A DNA stretch of 64,000 nt from the NCBI GenBank assembly GCA_937905835.1, contig CALCXK010000042.1, positions 12,850 through 76,849 of the forward strand. Reading direction: 5' to 3'. Below, in pieces: positions 1-7,815 of the stretch. Each line of letters opens with the position of its first letter. Positions within the stretch are counted from its first letter, which is position 1. The DNA comes from an uncultured Ilumatobacter sp. Its GTDB lineage: Bacteria; Actinomycetota; Acidimicrobiia; Acidimicrobiales; Ilumatobacteraceae. Below the pieces are notes generated by a model that worked only from the letters and a program-made list of their open reading frames with translations, did not search any database and was not told the DNA's origin. The position numbers were made by a program, and so were the translations under genes.

Positions 1-1072
1 GGTGCTCGATGATCGGGCTCTGCACGCCGCGCTCTGCGCCAGGGGCGGTGCCCTGGAGACGTTCGCGGGCGTAGGTGAGGCTGTGCTGGTAGGCCATCTC
101 GGCCATCGACAGGCCCTGGAGGCCGACCGAGAGACGGGCGTTGTTCATCATCGTGAACATGTTGGCCATGCCGGTGAACTCGTCGCCGACGAGCCAGCCG
201 ATGGCACCGTTTTCATCGACGTTATGCTTCTCGCCGAAGCTCAGCACGCAAGTGGGGGAGCCGTGGATACCGAGCTTGTGCTCGATTGATACCACTTCGA
301 CGTCGTTGCGCTCGCCGAGGGTGCCATCGTCGTTGGGCAGGTACTTCGGCACGAGGAACATCGAGATACCTCGGGTGCCTGGCTTGGCATCGGGGGTGCG
401 GGCGAGGACGAGGTGGATGATGTTGTCGGTGAGATCCTGCTCGCCGTGGGTGATCCAGATCTTCGTTCCGGTGATGGCATACGACCCGTCGCCCCGGTCA
501 GTCGGGACGGCCTTGGTGGCGACGGCACCAACGTCTGATCCGGCCTGCGGCTCCGACAAGTTCATTGTGCCCGACCATTCGCCGGTCAACATCTTGGGCA
601 GGTAGGTCGACTTCAACTCTGACGAACCGTGGTGCTGGAGCGCGTCGATCGAACCCTGGGTCAGCAGGTTGCACAGCGAAAGGGCCATGTTGCCCGACGT
701 GAACATTTCCTGCACTGCGAGGGCGATGAGCCAAGGAAAGCCGCCGCCGCCGTAGTCAGGCTCAAACGGGATGGCATTGAAGCCGGAGTCGACGAGCTTT
801 GAGTACGCGTCGCGGAAGGAGTCTGGCGTGGTGACGTACGCCCAGTCGTCGGACTCGTCGTTGCCGGCGTGCCACTGCGCGCCGATTTGATCGCCGTCGA
901 CGTTCGTCGGTGCGATGACCTCGGCAGCGAAGCGACCGACCTCGTCGAGCACGGCGAACACCATGTCGGTCTCGACGTGTTTGAAGTCGTCTTGTTCCAG
1001 CAACCCGGGCAGGTCGCAGACGTCTTCGAGTACGAAGCGGATGTCGGTCAATGGCGGGACGTATTCCGTCAT
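1..1072 (-). CDS. acyl-CoA dehydrogenase, C-terminus cut off by the window edge
   Basis: The first 357 residues of a flavin-dependent acyl-CoA dehydrogenase, which oxidises acyl-CoA thioesters to enoyl-CoA in the cytoplasm and passes electrons to ETF. The protein starts MTEYVPPLTDIRFVLEDV, the N-terminal extension typical of the long FadE5/DmdC-like subgroup rather than short-chain enzymes. The FAD/substrate-binding stretch MNLSEPQAGSDVGA lies near residue 160, followed by ITGTKIWITHGE. The start is the ATG at 1070-1072; the ATG at 1078-1080 is out of frame and closes at once. The catalytic C-terminal domain lies beyond position 1, so completeness and substrate cannot be judged. It follows, on the same strand, a CMD-family gene 76 bases upstream. 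The etfBA genes at 38.3 kb are its probable electron acceptor (inference). Confidence 0.93.
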   Translation of the reverse strand, partial: MTEYVPPLTDIRFVLEDVCDLPGLLEQDDFKHVETDMVFAVLDEVGRFAAEVIAPTNVDGDQIGAQWHAGNDESDDWAYVTTPDSFRDAYSKLVDSGFNAIPFEPDYGGGGFPWLIALAVQEMFTSGNMALSLCNLLTQGSIDALQHHGSSELKSTYLPKMLTGEWSGTMNLSEPQAGSDVGAVATKAVPTDRGDGSYAITGTKIWITHGEQDLTDNIIHLVLARTPDAKPGTRGISMFLVPKYLPNDDGTLGERNDVEVVSIEHKLGIHGSPTCVLSFGEKHNVDENGAIGWLVGDEFTGMANMFTMMNNARLSVGLQGLSMAEMAYQHSLTYARERLQGTAPGAERGVQSPIIEH

Positions 1073-1148
1073 CACCCCATTGGATCAGGGCGCTGCGCTG
1101 GTCACAACGCCGGGGCACCCCGGGCCTCAGCTGGTGCCCCGGTCCATG

Positions 1149-1718
1149 TCAGGTCGGGAAGCCTGGGACACCGTCGTCGAGTTGTACGCCTGCGCTGTTC
1201 AGGAAGCCCGATACGAGACGGTAGAAACCTGCGACAACGAGTAGTTCCACCAGTTCGGGCTCAGTCCACCGGGTCGACAGCAACTCCCATGTCTCGTCGG
1301 AAACGCAATCGTGCTCTGCCAACTCGTCGGCCAATGTCAGGAGCGCTCGGTCATCACTGGACCAAGCGTGCTCGTCCGGGTCCTGTGTGATGGCGGCGAT
1401 CTCGGCGTCGCTCAGGCCGACCCGCTGACCGATGACGGTGTGCTGACCGAACTCGTACACGGCTTGGGCTTTCCAGCCGATCCGGAGGATGACAATCTCG
1501 CGCTCTCGGGGTGGCAGCAGCCCCTTGTTCAGCAAGAACCCGCCGAGGAGGTTGAACCGTTTGAGCAGTTTGGGGTGCCGGCCGAGGGCGCCGAAGATGT
1601 TGAGCGGGCTACCGTCGTGGGTGAGCGCGCCCTCGAGAATGGCCGTGAGTTCGGGGTCGACGTCGGGAGCACCGAGGTCGACGGGGGTGATGCGCGGCGT
1701 GGTCGGGCGATCGATCAT
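1149..1718 (-). CDS. carboxymuconolactone decarboxylase (AhpD-like) family protein
   Basis: A 189-residue all-helical protein of the CMD/AhpD superfamily. Recognisable stretches are LNIFGALGRHPKLLKRF, LPPREREIVILRIGW, and an internal YEFGQHTVIGQRVGLSDAEI segment, the usual CMD core. It lacks the CxxC pair that gives AhpD its peroxidase activity, so it is more likely a gamma-carboxymuconolactone decarboxylase-like or uncharacterised family member; the substrate cannot be named. The start at 1718 is chosen because GGAGGG sits 4-5 bases upstream of this ATG; longer readings in the same frame run into the lnt gene and have no such site. It lies 55 bases after lnt on the same strand and upstream of the acyl-CoA dehydrogenase. 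Confidence 0.85.
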   Translation of the reverse strand: MIDRPTTPRITPVDLGAPDVDPELTAILEGALTHDGSPLNIFGALGRHPKLLKRFNLLGGFLLNKGLLPPREREIVILRIGWKAQAVYEFGQHTVIGQRVGLSDAEIAAITQDPDEHAWSSDDRALLTLADELAEHDCVSDETWELLSTRWTEPELVELLVVAGFYRLVSGFLNSAGVQLDDGVPGFPT

Positions 1719-1773
1719 CCCTCCATCATGGAGAACCTGGCCGACCGGGAGCGGATCGCAGCGATCCGCAGCT

Positions 1774-3417
1774 TCAGGTTGTTGCTTCGTCTGGCGCCAC
1801 GTCGGACTGTTTGTGGAACTCGTCGTCGGTGCGGCGGCTGAACACCACCACTGCCGCGAAGACGAGCCCGAACATCCAGATGAACGGGCCGTCACCGAGG
1901 CTGACGTACCAGGTGTTCCCTGTGCGGAGATCGACGGTGGCGTAGATGACGCGCTGTTCGCTGACCGATGTGCGCTGCAATACGTCGCCGTTGGCGTTGA
2001 TGATCGCGGTGAAGCCCGTTGGCGCCGCCTGGACGACCCAGCGACCGGTTTCGATCGCCCGCAGACGGCTGGAGGCGACCTGCTGGGTCTGCACGATGGT
2101 GCCGCTGTAACTGGCGCCGTTCGTGGGGTTGAGGATGACGGTCGCCCCGTCGGTCACGCCTTCGCGGGCCCGTCCGCCGAAGAAGACCTCCCACGAGATG
2201 ACGGTGGCCATACGCACGCTGTCGCGCTCGGCCGTCGCCGGCAGGTCGAGATAGGCGCGTTCGGTCCCGGCGACGGCTTCGCCGACGACATCAACCGCAC
2301 TCGTGATCTTCTCGAGCGAGCCGCGGAGTGGGACATATTCGCCGAACGGCACGCGGCGAACCTTGTCGTAGCGGCTGCCGAGCTCACCGTTGGGCAAGAC
2401 CATAATGTGTGCATTTGTGTAACGGCTCTGGCCGGCAGTGGTGGGGGCGTCTTCGGTGACGCCGACAGCAATCGGGGCACCCAGCCGGGCGGCCTCCGCA
2501 GCGAGCTGGTTACGGATGTCCGAATTTGAGAAGTCTTCGAAGATCTCGGTTGCCCGCCGATCGTTGACGTCGATCGTGTTCTCCGGCCAGAGGACGAGGT
2601 CGAGGTCGAGGTCGGTGGGGATCGTGGCAGTGGCATCGAGGTGTCGCTGGGTCACCAGTGACGACGGGACTTCGAGAGCCGACGTGCCCTGTTCACCGCC
2701 ACCCTGGACCGCGGCCACATCGAGTGTGACGCCTGATGACCGGCCGGATGGCGCAATCAGCGACAGCGCGATCACGATCACTACACCGGCACGGCCGAGC
2801 AGGTTTGGCAGCACGGACCGGTCTCGTGCGACAAAGGCGGCGGGTAGGTTCCAGACCGCCGCCCGCCGATCGGCAAGCGCGAAACCGAGCTGGAACACGA
2901 CCCATGTAATGAGGATCACTCCGCCAACACGTGCAATGCCAGACAGCGGCCCGGCGACCTGGGAGATACCGAGCGTTGCCAATGGAGCGCCGCCGAACGG
3001 AAATGAAAAACGCAGTGCCTCGACCAGTGTGTGGGCGGCCGGTCGGGCAATGACCCGCCAAGGGCCCGTGGGTGCTGCCATTGCCGCGATCGCGTGAAAC
3101 GAGCCGAAGATCAGGCCTGCTGCGAGATAGCCGGGAAGAGTGAGCTGGACCATCCACCCCATGCCGAGGTACATCCAGCTGGCACCGAAAAACGCGCCAA
3201 GCCGGAGTCGCTCGCGACGAGTCGGTGTTGCTCCGAGGCTGATGTCGAAGAGCGTCACGCCGACGATCGCCAGCGGCCAGAAACCCCAGGGCGGAAGAGA
3301 AAAAGCGGTCAGCGCTCCGGCACCGAGCGCCAGTACTGGTTGGGCGAGCCGAACGTGCAGGCGGCGAGGCGCACTGTCGTCACACGGGGCGACACCAGGA
3401 ATGTCAGGGCTCGTCAC
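1774..3417 (-). CDS. lnt: apolipoprotein N-acyltransferase Lnt-like protein without the catalytic cysteine
   Basis: A 547-residue membrane protein with several hydrophobic segments in the first 220 residues, then a nitrilase (CN-hydrolase) domain and a last membrane segment near the C-terminus, the Lnt layout. Lnt adds the third acyl chain to lipoproteins in the cytoplasmic membrane. The nitrilase Glu is E279 in LVLWPENT and the Lys is K352 in YDKVRRVPFGEY, matching E267 and K335 of E. coli. The nucleophile cysteine, expected in an ICYE-like motif, is replaced: the sequence reads VISWEVFFGG with Ser408 (codon TCG read from 2196-2194). The only cysteine in the protein is residue 12. It may be an inactive, altered or Ser-dependent acyltransferase. 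The start is a GTG at 3417. It follows hemY on the same strand after 168 bases. Confidence 0.88.
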   Translation of the reverse strand: MTSPDIPGVAPCDDSAPRRLHVRLAQPVLALGAGALTAFSLPPWGFWPLAIVGVTLFDISLGATPTRRERLRLGAFFGASWMYLGMGWMVQLTLPGYLAAGLIFGSFHAIAAMAAPTGPWRVIARPAAHTLVEALRFSFPFGGAPLATLGISQVAGPLSGIARVGGVILITWVVFQLGFALADRRAAVWNLPAAFVARDRSVLPNLLGRAGVVIVIALSLIAPSGRSSGVTLDVAAVQGGGEQGTSALEVPSSLVTQRHLDATATIPTDLDLDLVLWPENTIDVNDRRATEIFEDFSNSDIRNQLAAEAARLGAPIAVGVTEDAPTTAGQSRYTNAHIMVLPNGELGSRYDKVRRVPFGEYVPLRGSLEKITSAVDVVGEAVAGTERAYLDLPATAERDSVRMATVISWEVFFGGRAREGVTDGATVILNPTNGASYSGTIVQTQQVASSRLRAIETGRWVVQAAPTGFTAIINANGDVLQRTSVSEQRVIYATVDLRTGNTWYVSLGDGPFIWMFGLVFAAVVVFSRRTDDEFHKQSDVAPDEATT

Positions 3418-3585
3418 GGCGACAACTCAACACTGTGCGGGCGGGAACACCAAATCGCTCGAGATCGCGAAGCAGCGCAAGTACTCGGAGAGCTCGAGGT
3501 TGGCGACGATCCGAGGCGCCGGCGCGGAGCACGGCAAAATGACGGGAGCGAATTGCTACTCACGAGCGGACATCTCAATGCATCA

Positions 3586-4962
3586 TCACAGAGAACGAAC
3601 GAACTGTGCACTCTGTTTCGCGATTGTTCGCCCATCTCGGATGCAGGCCGGGACGCCGATGCCTCGATAGCTGGCGCCGGCGAGGAAGATCCCCGCAGGA
3701 AGCGTGGCCTCGATGTCATCGACCCAACGTCGGTGGTGGGGTCGGTACTGAGCAAATGCGCCGGGCCAGCGAGAAACCCTGACCTGGTGTGGGGTGAACC
3801 GCACGCCGAGATGCAACTGGAGATCATCGAGAACTCGGGCGATGATGTCCTCATCGCTTAGATGTAGCACCGGCTTGCCGTCGCGGCCGAGCGACACGCG
3901 GAGGATCTGGCCGCCAGCGGGTGGGGCCCAGTGCGCCCACTTCTGGGTGCCGAACGAGACGGCGGTCACCGCCCGTTGCATCGGCTTCGGGATGAGATAA
4001 CCGCTCCGACCGGCGAGCCGATCGGGCCACTCGTTGGCGTCGATGTGGAGTGTGACAAGGACAACATCGGCAGTCTCCGCGTCAGCCAACCCCTGAGCCG
4101 CAACCGGGGCCGCAGCGCCGAGTGTTGAAGCTGCTGCACCAGCGGGAGCAGCCACGATGACTGCATCGAACCGTTGACCGTCGAGCTCCCAGCCGTCGTC
4201 CGAGCCGACCCCCCGGATCGTGCCGACCGGGCTGCTCAGGCGGAGGTCGAGTCCGGCGGCAACGGCGTGGTCGGCTGTCGCTGTCGCTAAGGCTCCGACC
4301 CCAGATGCCGGGCTCGCGAAGATGGGGCTGGCCGAAGCGGAGGCTGTTCCGGCACCTCGTGTGCGACGTGCTGCGAGCAAAGCCGACCGATGGCCGCAAG
4401 CCAGGGCATGGAGCTGCGGAACCTCGGCGAGGCTGAACCGATCGGTGTCGGTGGCGTAGATGCTGCCGACGAGAGCATCGACCAGACGCTCGTGCACTTC
4501 TGCACCGAATCGTCCGCGAACGTATCGACCGACTGAGTCATGTGCGAGTGACTGGCGCGGCAGTATCGGCTCGAGGGCCGCACGGAGTTTGCCTCGCCAG
4601 CTGATCAATCCTGTCCGTGCGAGCGGGCCCAGCTGTCCTGGCACGCCGAGGAGGAGCCCGTCCGGAATGGGGTGCAGCTGGCCATACCAGACCGCAGCGC
4701 CTGCGGCCTCGGGGTGGACGAGTGAATCGACAAGGCCGACAGCGGCTGCCAGATCTGTAGCGTCGGGGACGCGAGCCAGAAATGCGTCGGCGCTCTCGTC
4801 AACATGCGCCAGACCGGCGAACGGCGATGCGATGAGCTTGCCACCGACGCGGTCGGAGCTTTCGAAGAGGGTGACAGCGATGTCGCCCTCGCGAGTGAGC
4901 TGTTCGGCGGCGGCGAGCCCGGCAATGCCGGCACCGACGATGGCAACCGACCGCGAGCTCAT
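3586..4962 (-). CDS. hemY: protoporphyrinogen/coproporphyrinogen III oxidase
   Basis: A 458-residue FAD enzyme of late haem synthesis that removes six electrons from the porphyrinogen ring using oxygen. The N-terminal dinucleotide-binding motif VAIVGAGIAGLAAAEQL covers residues 6-22, followed by ESSDRVGGKL; the C-terminal FAD contact is in FLAGASYRGIGVPACI. The length fits the HemY/CgoX family. In Gram-positive lineages this enzyme usually acts on coproporphyrinogen III with HemH and HemQ, which are not in this window, so either substrate is possible. A TACGCT box ends 7 bases before the ATG, suggesting a leaderless mRNA. hemE lies 1.7 kb away on the same strand, separated by a two-gene plus-strand operon. 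Confidence 0.92.
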   Translation of the reverse strand: MSSRSVAIVGAGIAGLAAAEQLTREGDIAVTLFESSDRVGGKLIASPFAGLAHVDESADAFLARVPDATDLAAAVGLVDSLVHPEAAGAAVWYGQLHPIPDGLLLGVPGQLGPLARTGLISWRGKLRAALEPILPRQSLAHDSVGRYVRGRFGAEVHERLVDALVGSIYATDTDRFSLAEVPQLHALACGHRSALLAARRTRGAGTASASASPIFASPASGVGALATATADHAVAAGLDLRLSSPVGTIRGVGSDDGWELDGQRFDAVIVAAPAGAAASTLGAAAPVAAQGLADAETADVVLVTLHIDANEWPDRLAGRSGYLIPKPMQRAVTAVSFGTQKWAHWAPPAGGQILRVSLGRDGKPVLHLSDEDIIARVLDDLQLHLGVRFTPHQVRVSRWPGAFAQYRPHHRRWVDDIEATLPAGIFLAGASYRGIGVPACIRDGRTIAKQSAQFVRSL

Positions 4963-4968
4963 ATGAAC

Positions 4969-4974
4969 AGCGTA
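4969..4974 (-). promoter_or_regulatory. -10 box of a probable leaderless hemY transcript
   Basis: Read on the minus strand, TACGCT is followed by six bases and then the hemY ATG, so the expected transcription start coincides with the start codon. No Shine-Dalgarno sequence precedes the gene. Confidence 0.5.
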
Positions 4975-5007
4975 TTGCTGAAGCTGTCATGGAGTCGTTG
5001 TCCCAAT

Positions 5008-5037
5008 GTCCGATTCCCCTCGGGTCAAAAGTGGGCA
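5008..5037 (+). repeat. interspersed hairpin element, copy 1 (imperfect arms)
   Basis: TGTCCGATT, then CCCCTCGGGTCAAAA, then GTGGGCA. The central CCCTCGGGTCAAAA is shared exactly with elements at 24008-24037 (opposite strand) and 41521-41553. The arms pair only partly in this copy. It lies in the intergenic space upstream of the isochorismatase-like gene. Confidence 0.65.
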
Positions 5038-5101
5038 TGGGCGTCCGAAGCCCTTTCCGATTTTCATTCGGTCAGAAAATGCCACTTCGTCGAGCTGGTC
5101 C

Positions 5102-5107
5102 TAGATT
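5102..5107 (+). promoter_or_regulatory. -10 box of a probable leaderless transcript
   Basis: TAGATT is followed by seven bases and then the ATG at 5115 of the cysteine hydrolase gene. There is no ribosome binding site in the interval. Confidence 0.45.
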
Positions 5108-5114
5108 GCCCAGA

Positions 5115-5735
5115 ATGATTCCTGCGTTCGGGCCCGACACGGCTTTGCTGTTGATCGACGTGCAGGTCGGCGTCGACGTGCTCGACCACTGGGGTGGGCT
5201 AACTGGTCGCCGCAATAACCCGGAGGCCGAGCAGGTGATGTTGGCGCTTCTCGATTCGTGGCGCACCGCCGGACGGCAGGTCGCCTGGACTCGGCACGAC
5301 TCGCGCGAGGAAGCTTCCCCGCTGAAGTTTTCCCTGCCGACCGGAGCTCAGAAGCCCGGGTTTGAGATCCGTGATGGTGAGATCGTTGTCGAGAAAGACG
5401 TCAACAGCGGCTTCATCGGCACCTCGCTCGAAGTCGATCTTCGGCGACGGGGAATCAACCGACTGGTCATCGTCGGCTTCTTCACGAACTTCTGCGTCGA
5501 GACCACCACACGGATGGCAGGGAACCTCGGCTTCGACACGTACCTCGTCCACGACGGGTGTGCGACGACCAATCGGGTGGGCCTCGACGGCACCGATCAC
5601 GATGCGCAACTCGTGCACGACATGACCATTGCGAACCTGCACGGCGAGTTCTGCACCGCAGTCACTGGCAACAACGCACAGGGGTTGCTGACCGGCGACG
5701 CCGACGAAATCGAACGGGTACAAGGCAATGAATGA
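5115..5735 (+). CDS. isochorismatase-family cysteine hydrolase
   Basis: A 206-residue alpha/beta hydrolase of the isochorismatase/nicotinamidase superfamily. The catalytic triad is visible as D15 (LLLIDVQ), K94 (VVEKDVNSGF) and C127 (TNFCVETT), in the usual order and spacing. Members hydrolyse amides, ureido groups or enol ethers; the sequence alone does not fix the substrate. The start at 5115 is preferred over the upstream in-frame ATG at 4989 because family homology begins there, the upstream part overlaps an interspersed repeat, and a TAGATT box sits seven bases before it. The stop overlaps the start of the following amidinohydrolase gene by 8 bases, so the two are translationally coupled. 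A ureide or carbamoyl substrate connected to the neighbour's product is an inference. Confidence 0.9.
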   Translation: MIPAFGPDTALLLIDVQVGVDVLDHWGGLTGRRNNPEAEQVMLALLDSWRTAGRQVAWTRHDSREEASPLKFSLPTGAQKPGFEIRDGEIVVEKDVNSGFIGTSLEVDLRRRGINRLVIVGFFTNFCVETTTRMAGNLGFDTYLVHDGCATTNRVGLDGTDHDAQLVHDMTIANLHGEFCTAVTGNNAQGLLTGDADEIERVQGNE

Positions 5736-6618
5736 CATGAACGACCAGGCAACGAACGTCGGCGTTTCGTCGTCGTCGAGCACGCTGCGGCGTGTCGGTA
5801 TGAGGCGTCCCAAGGCGATCCTCGTCGCAGACCACGAGCGCTGGCACTACACGAAGCCACTCGACCCCGATGCGCTCGTCGGGCAGTACGAGGTGTTTGC
5901 TCGACTCGTCGCCGACAGCGGTGCGCAGATCGAGTGGCTGCCGGAGATCGACGACGACCTGGCCGACTCGATCTTTACGTACGACCCGTCGTTCGTCGTG
6001 CCCGGGGGAGCGGTGATTCTGCGACCAGGCAAGCCCCTGCGCGCCAGCGAGGCCGGCCTGCATGAGCAGTTCTACGGATCGATCGGAGTACCGGTGCTCG
6101 GTCGCATCGAGGCACCCGGAACGTTCGAAGGCGGCGACAGTTTTTGGCTCGACAACACGACCCTTGCCGTGGGCCGCGGCTTTCGTACGAACCAGTCGGG
6201 CATCGACCAGATGGCCGACATCCTGGCTCCGGTCGGCGTCGGGCTCGAGGTCTACGACCTGGCGTACCACCTGGGTCCCGAGGCATGCCTCCACCTGATG
6301 TCGGTCGTCAGCTCGCTCGACCGCGACTTGGCGCTCGTGCACACGCCGTTGTTGCCAACAGCGCTGTATCAGCGGATGATCGAGATGGGTTACACCCTGC
6401 TCGAAGCACCTGCCGTCGAGTTTGAGGCCAGCCTCGGGCTGAACTTGAACGTGCTCGCGGTGGCGCCGCGGCATGTGATCGCGGTTGACGGCTTCCCGGG
6501 CACGCTGCGGTTGATGCGCGACGCCGGCTGTGAAGTACAGACCTTCGTCGCCGACGAACTCTGCATCCCCTGCGAAGGTGGCCCCACCTGCCTGACCCGG
6601 CCCATCTTGCGCGACTAG
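5728..6618 (+). CDS. dimethylargininase / arginine deiminase-superfamily amidinohydrolase
   Basis: A 296-residue enzyme of the amidinotransferase fold that hydrolyses guanidino groups, most like dimethylarginine dimethylaminohydrolase. The core catalytic residues are present: E134 and D137 in the motif FEGGD, H189 in CLHLMSVVSSLD, and Cys288 in GGPTCLTRPI close to the C-terminus. The length matches DDAH-type enzymes rather than full arginine deiminase (about 400 residues). It overlaps the cysteine hydrolase gene by 8 bases. Together the pair could release and then process an alkylated guanidine or ureide as a nitrogen source (inference). The two genes interrupt the hemY-hemE minus-strand series, which suggests insertion of a metabolic cassette. 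Confidence 0.87.
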   Translation: MNDMNDQATNVGVSSSSSTLRRVGMRRPKAILVADHERWHYTKPLDPDALVGQYEVFARLVADSGAQIEWLPEIDDDLADSIFTYDPSFVVPGGAVILRPGKPLRASEAGLHEQFYGSIGVPVLGRIEAPGTFEGGDSFWLDNTTLAVGRGFRTNQSGIDQMADILAPVGVGLEVYDLAYHLGPEACLHLMSVVSSLDRDLALVHTPLLPTALYQRMIEMGYTLLEAPAVEFEASLGLNLNVLAVAPRHVIAVDGFPGTLRLMRDAGCEVQTFVADELCIPCEGGPTCLTRPILRD

Positions 6619-6656
6619 CTGTACTCGGCCGGGACGTTGGTGAAGCGCTGGGCGAG

Positions 6657-6693
6657 AGAGTTACGAAAGGGGCCTGACCCCATACGCAACTCT
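6657..6693. terminator. possible two-way terminator hairpin between convergent genes
   Basis: Nested inverted repeats AGAGTT...AACTCT and GGGG...CCCC with a five-base loop cover the last codons of hemE and lie 39 bases beyond the amidinohydrolase stop. There is no clear T tract. Confidence 0.3.
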
Positions 6694-7731
6694 TGAGCGC
6701 GCGGTGCGTTCGTGAACGAGGTCGACGACGGCTTGCAGGACGCCGGGGTCGGAGTGCTCGTGAACCCCGTGGCCGAGATTGAAGATGTGGCCGGGGTGGC
6801 CGGCGTTGTCTGCGACCACTGCTTCTACACCGAGCAGCGCAGCCTCGGTTCCGGCCAACACGAGGGAGGGGTCGAGGTTGCCCTGCACGACGAGGTCGTC
6901 GCCCATGCGGGCCCGTGCATCGGTGATCGTGGTGCGCCAGTCGAGGCCGAGCACTTGGTTGCCGACGGTGTTCATCGACTCAAGGAGATGGTCGCAGCCG
7001 ATTCCGAAGTGGATGCCGGCGACATCGGGGTGGCGCTCGATGAGTTCGGTGAAGACACGCTGTGAGTGGGGGAGCACGAAGTGCTCGTAGTCGGACTTGC
7101 TGAGTGAGCCGGCCCACGAGTCGAAAAGCTGGAAGGCGCGGGCACCATGTTCGAGTTGTGCGTCGATGAAGGTAATGGCGCTCGTTGCGAGCCGTTCCAT
7201 CACGTCGCCGAACAACACCGGGTCGGTGTGCATCATGGCCTTGGTGTAGCGGTAGTCCTTCGACGGCCGACCTTCGATGAGATAACTACCGACGGTGAAC
7301 GGCGCGCCTGCGAATGCCAGCAGCGGAACGTCGCTCGGGAGTTCTTTGACCAATAGGTCGACCGTATCGATCACATAGCTGATGTCGTCGTAGTCGAGCG
7401 GGCGGAGCCGGTCGAGGTCAGAGCGGCTACGGAACGGTTGCTCGGCCACCGGCCCGAGGCCTGGTTGGACGTCGATGCCAAAACCGACGGCATGTGGGGG
7501 GACCACGATGTCGCTGTACAGCACGGCAGCGTCGACGCCATAGCGCTTGACCGGCTGGAGGGTGATCTCCGTTGACAGCTCGGGCTGCTTGATCGCATGC
7601 AAGATCGACCCTTCCCCGCGCACCTCGTGGTACTCGGGAAGCGAGCGCCCAGCCTGGCGCATAAACCACACCGGGGTGTGCCGGGCCTGTTCGCCTTTGG
7701 CCGCTGCCAAGAAAGGTGCCTGTTCAGTCAT
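6661..7731 (-). CDS. hemE: uroporphyrinogen decarboxylase
   Basis: A 356-residue cytoplasmic enzyme that decarboxylates the four acetate side chains of uroporphyrinogen III to give coproporphyrinogen III. The family signature PVWFMRQAGRSLPEY lies near residue 21 and contains the substrate-binding Arg; GAPFTVGSYLIEG and a C-terminal GHPGHIFNLGHGV are also typical. The start at 7731 (MTEQAPFL) gives the normal family length; the open frame continues upstream for 230 codons but those lie antisense to the divergent HelD gene and are not coding. The 84-base gap to the divergent gene must hold both promoters. With hemY it supplies haem for, among others, the cytochrome c maturation operon at 18-25 kb. 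Confidence 0.96.
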   Translation of the reverse strand: MTEQAPFLAAAKGEQARHTPVWFMRQAGRSLPEYHEVRGEGSILHAIKQPELSTEITLQPVKRYGVDAAVLYSDIVVPPHAVGFGIDVQPGLGPVAEQPFRSRSDLDRLRPLDYDDISYVIDTVDLLVKELPSDVPLLAFAGAPFTVGSYLIEGRPSKDYRYTKAMMHTDPVLFGDVMERLATSAITFIDAQLEHGARAFQLFDSWAGSLSKSDYEHFVLPHSQRVFTELIERHPDVAGIHFGIGCDHLLESMNTVGNQVLGLDWRTTITDARARMGDDLVVQGNLDPSLVLAGTEAALLGVEAVVADNAGHPGHIFNLGHGVHEHSDPGVLQAVVDLVHERTARSRVAYGVRPLS

Positions 7732-7815
7732 GCCGTGGCGAGGGTATCGCGGCGGTAGCCACAGCCGCCGGAGGCGGCTTCGCCCGAATCCGTCGGTAGC
7801 ATTGTGCGACGAATT

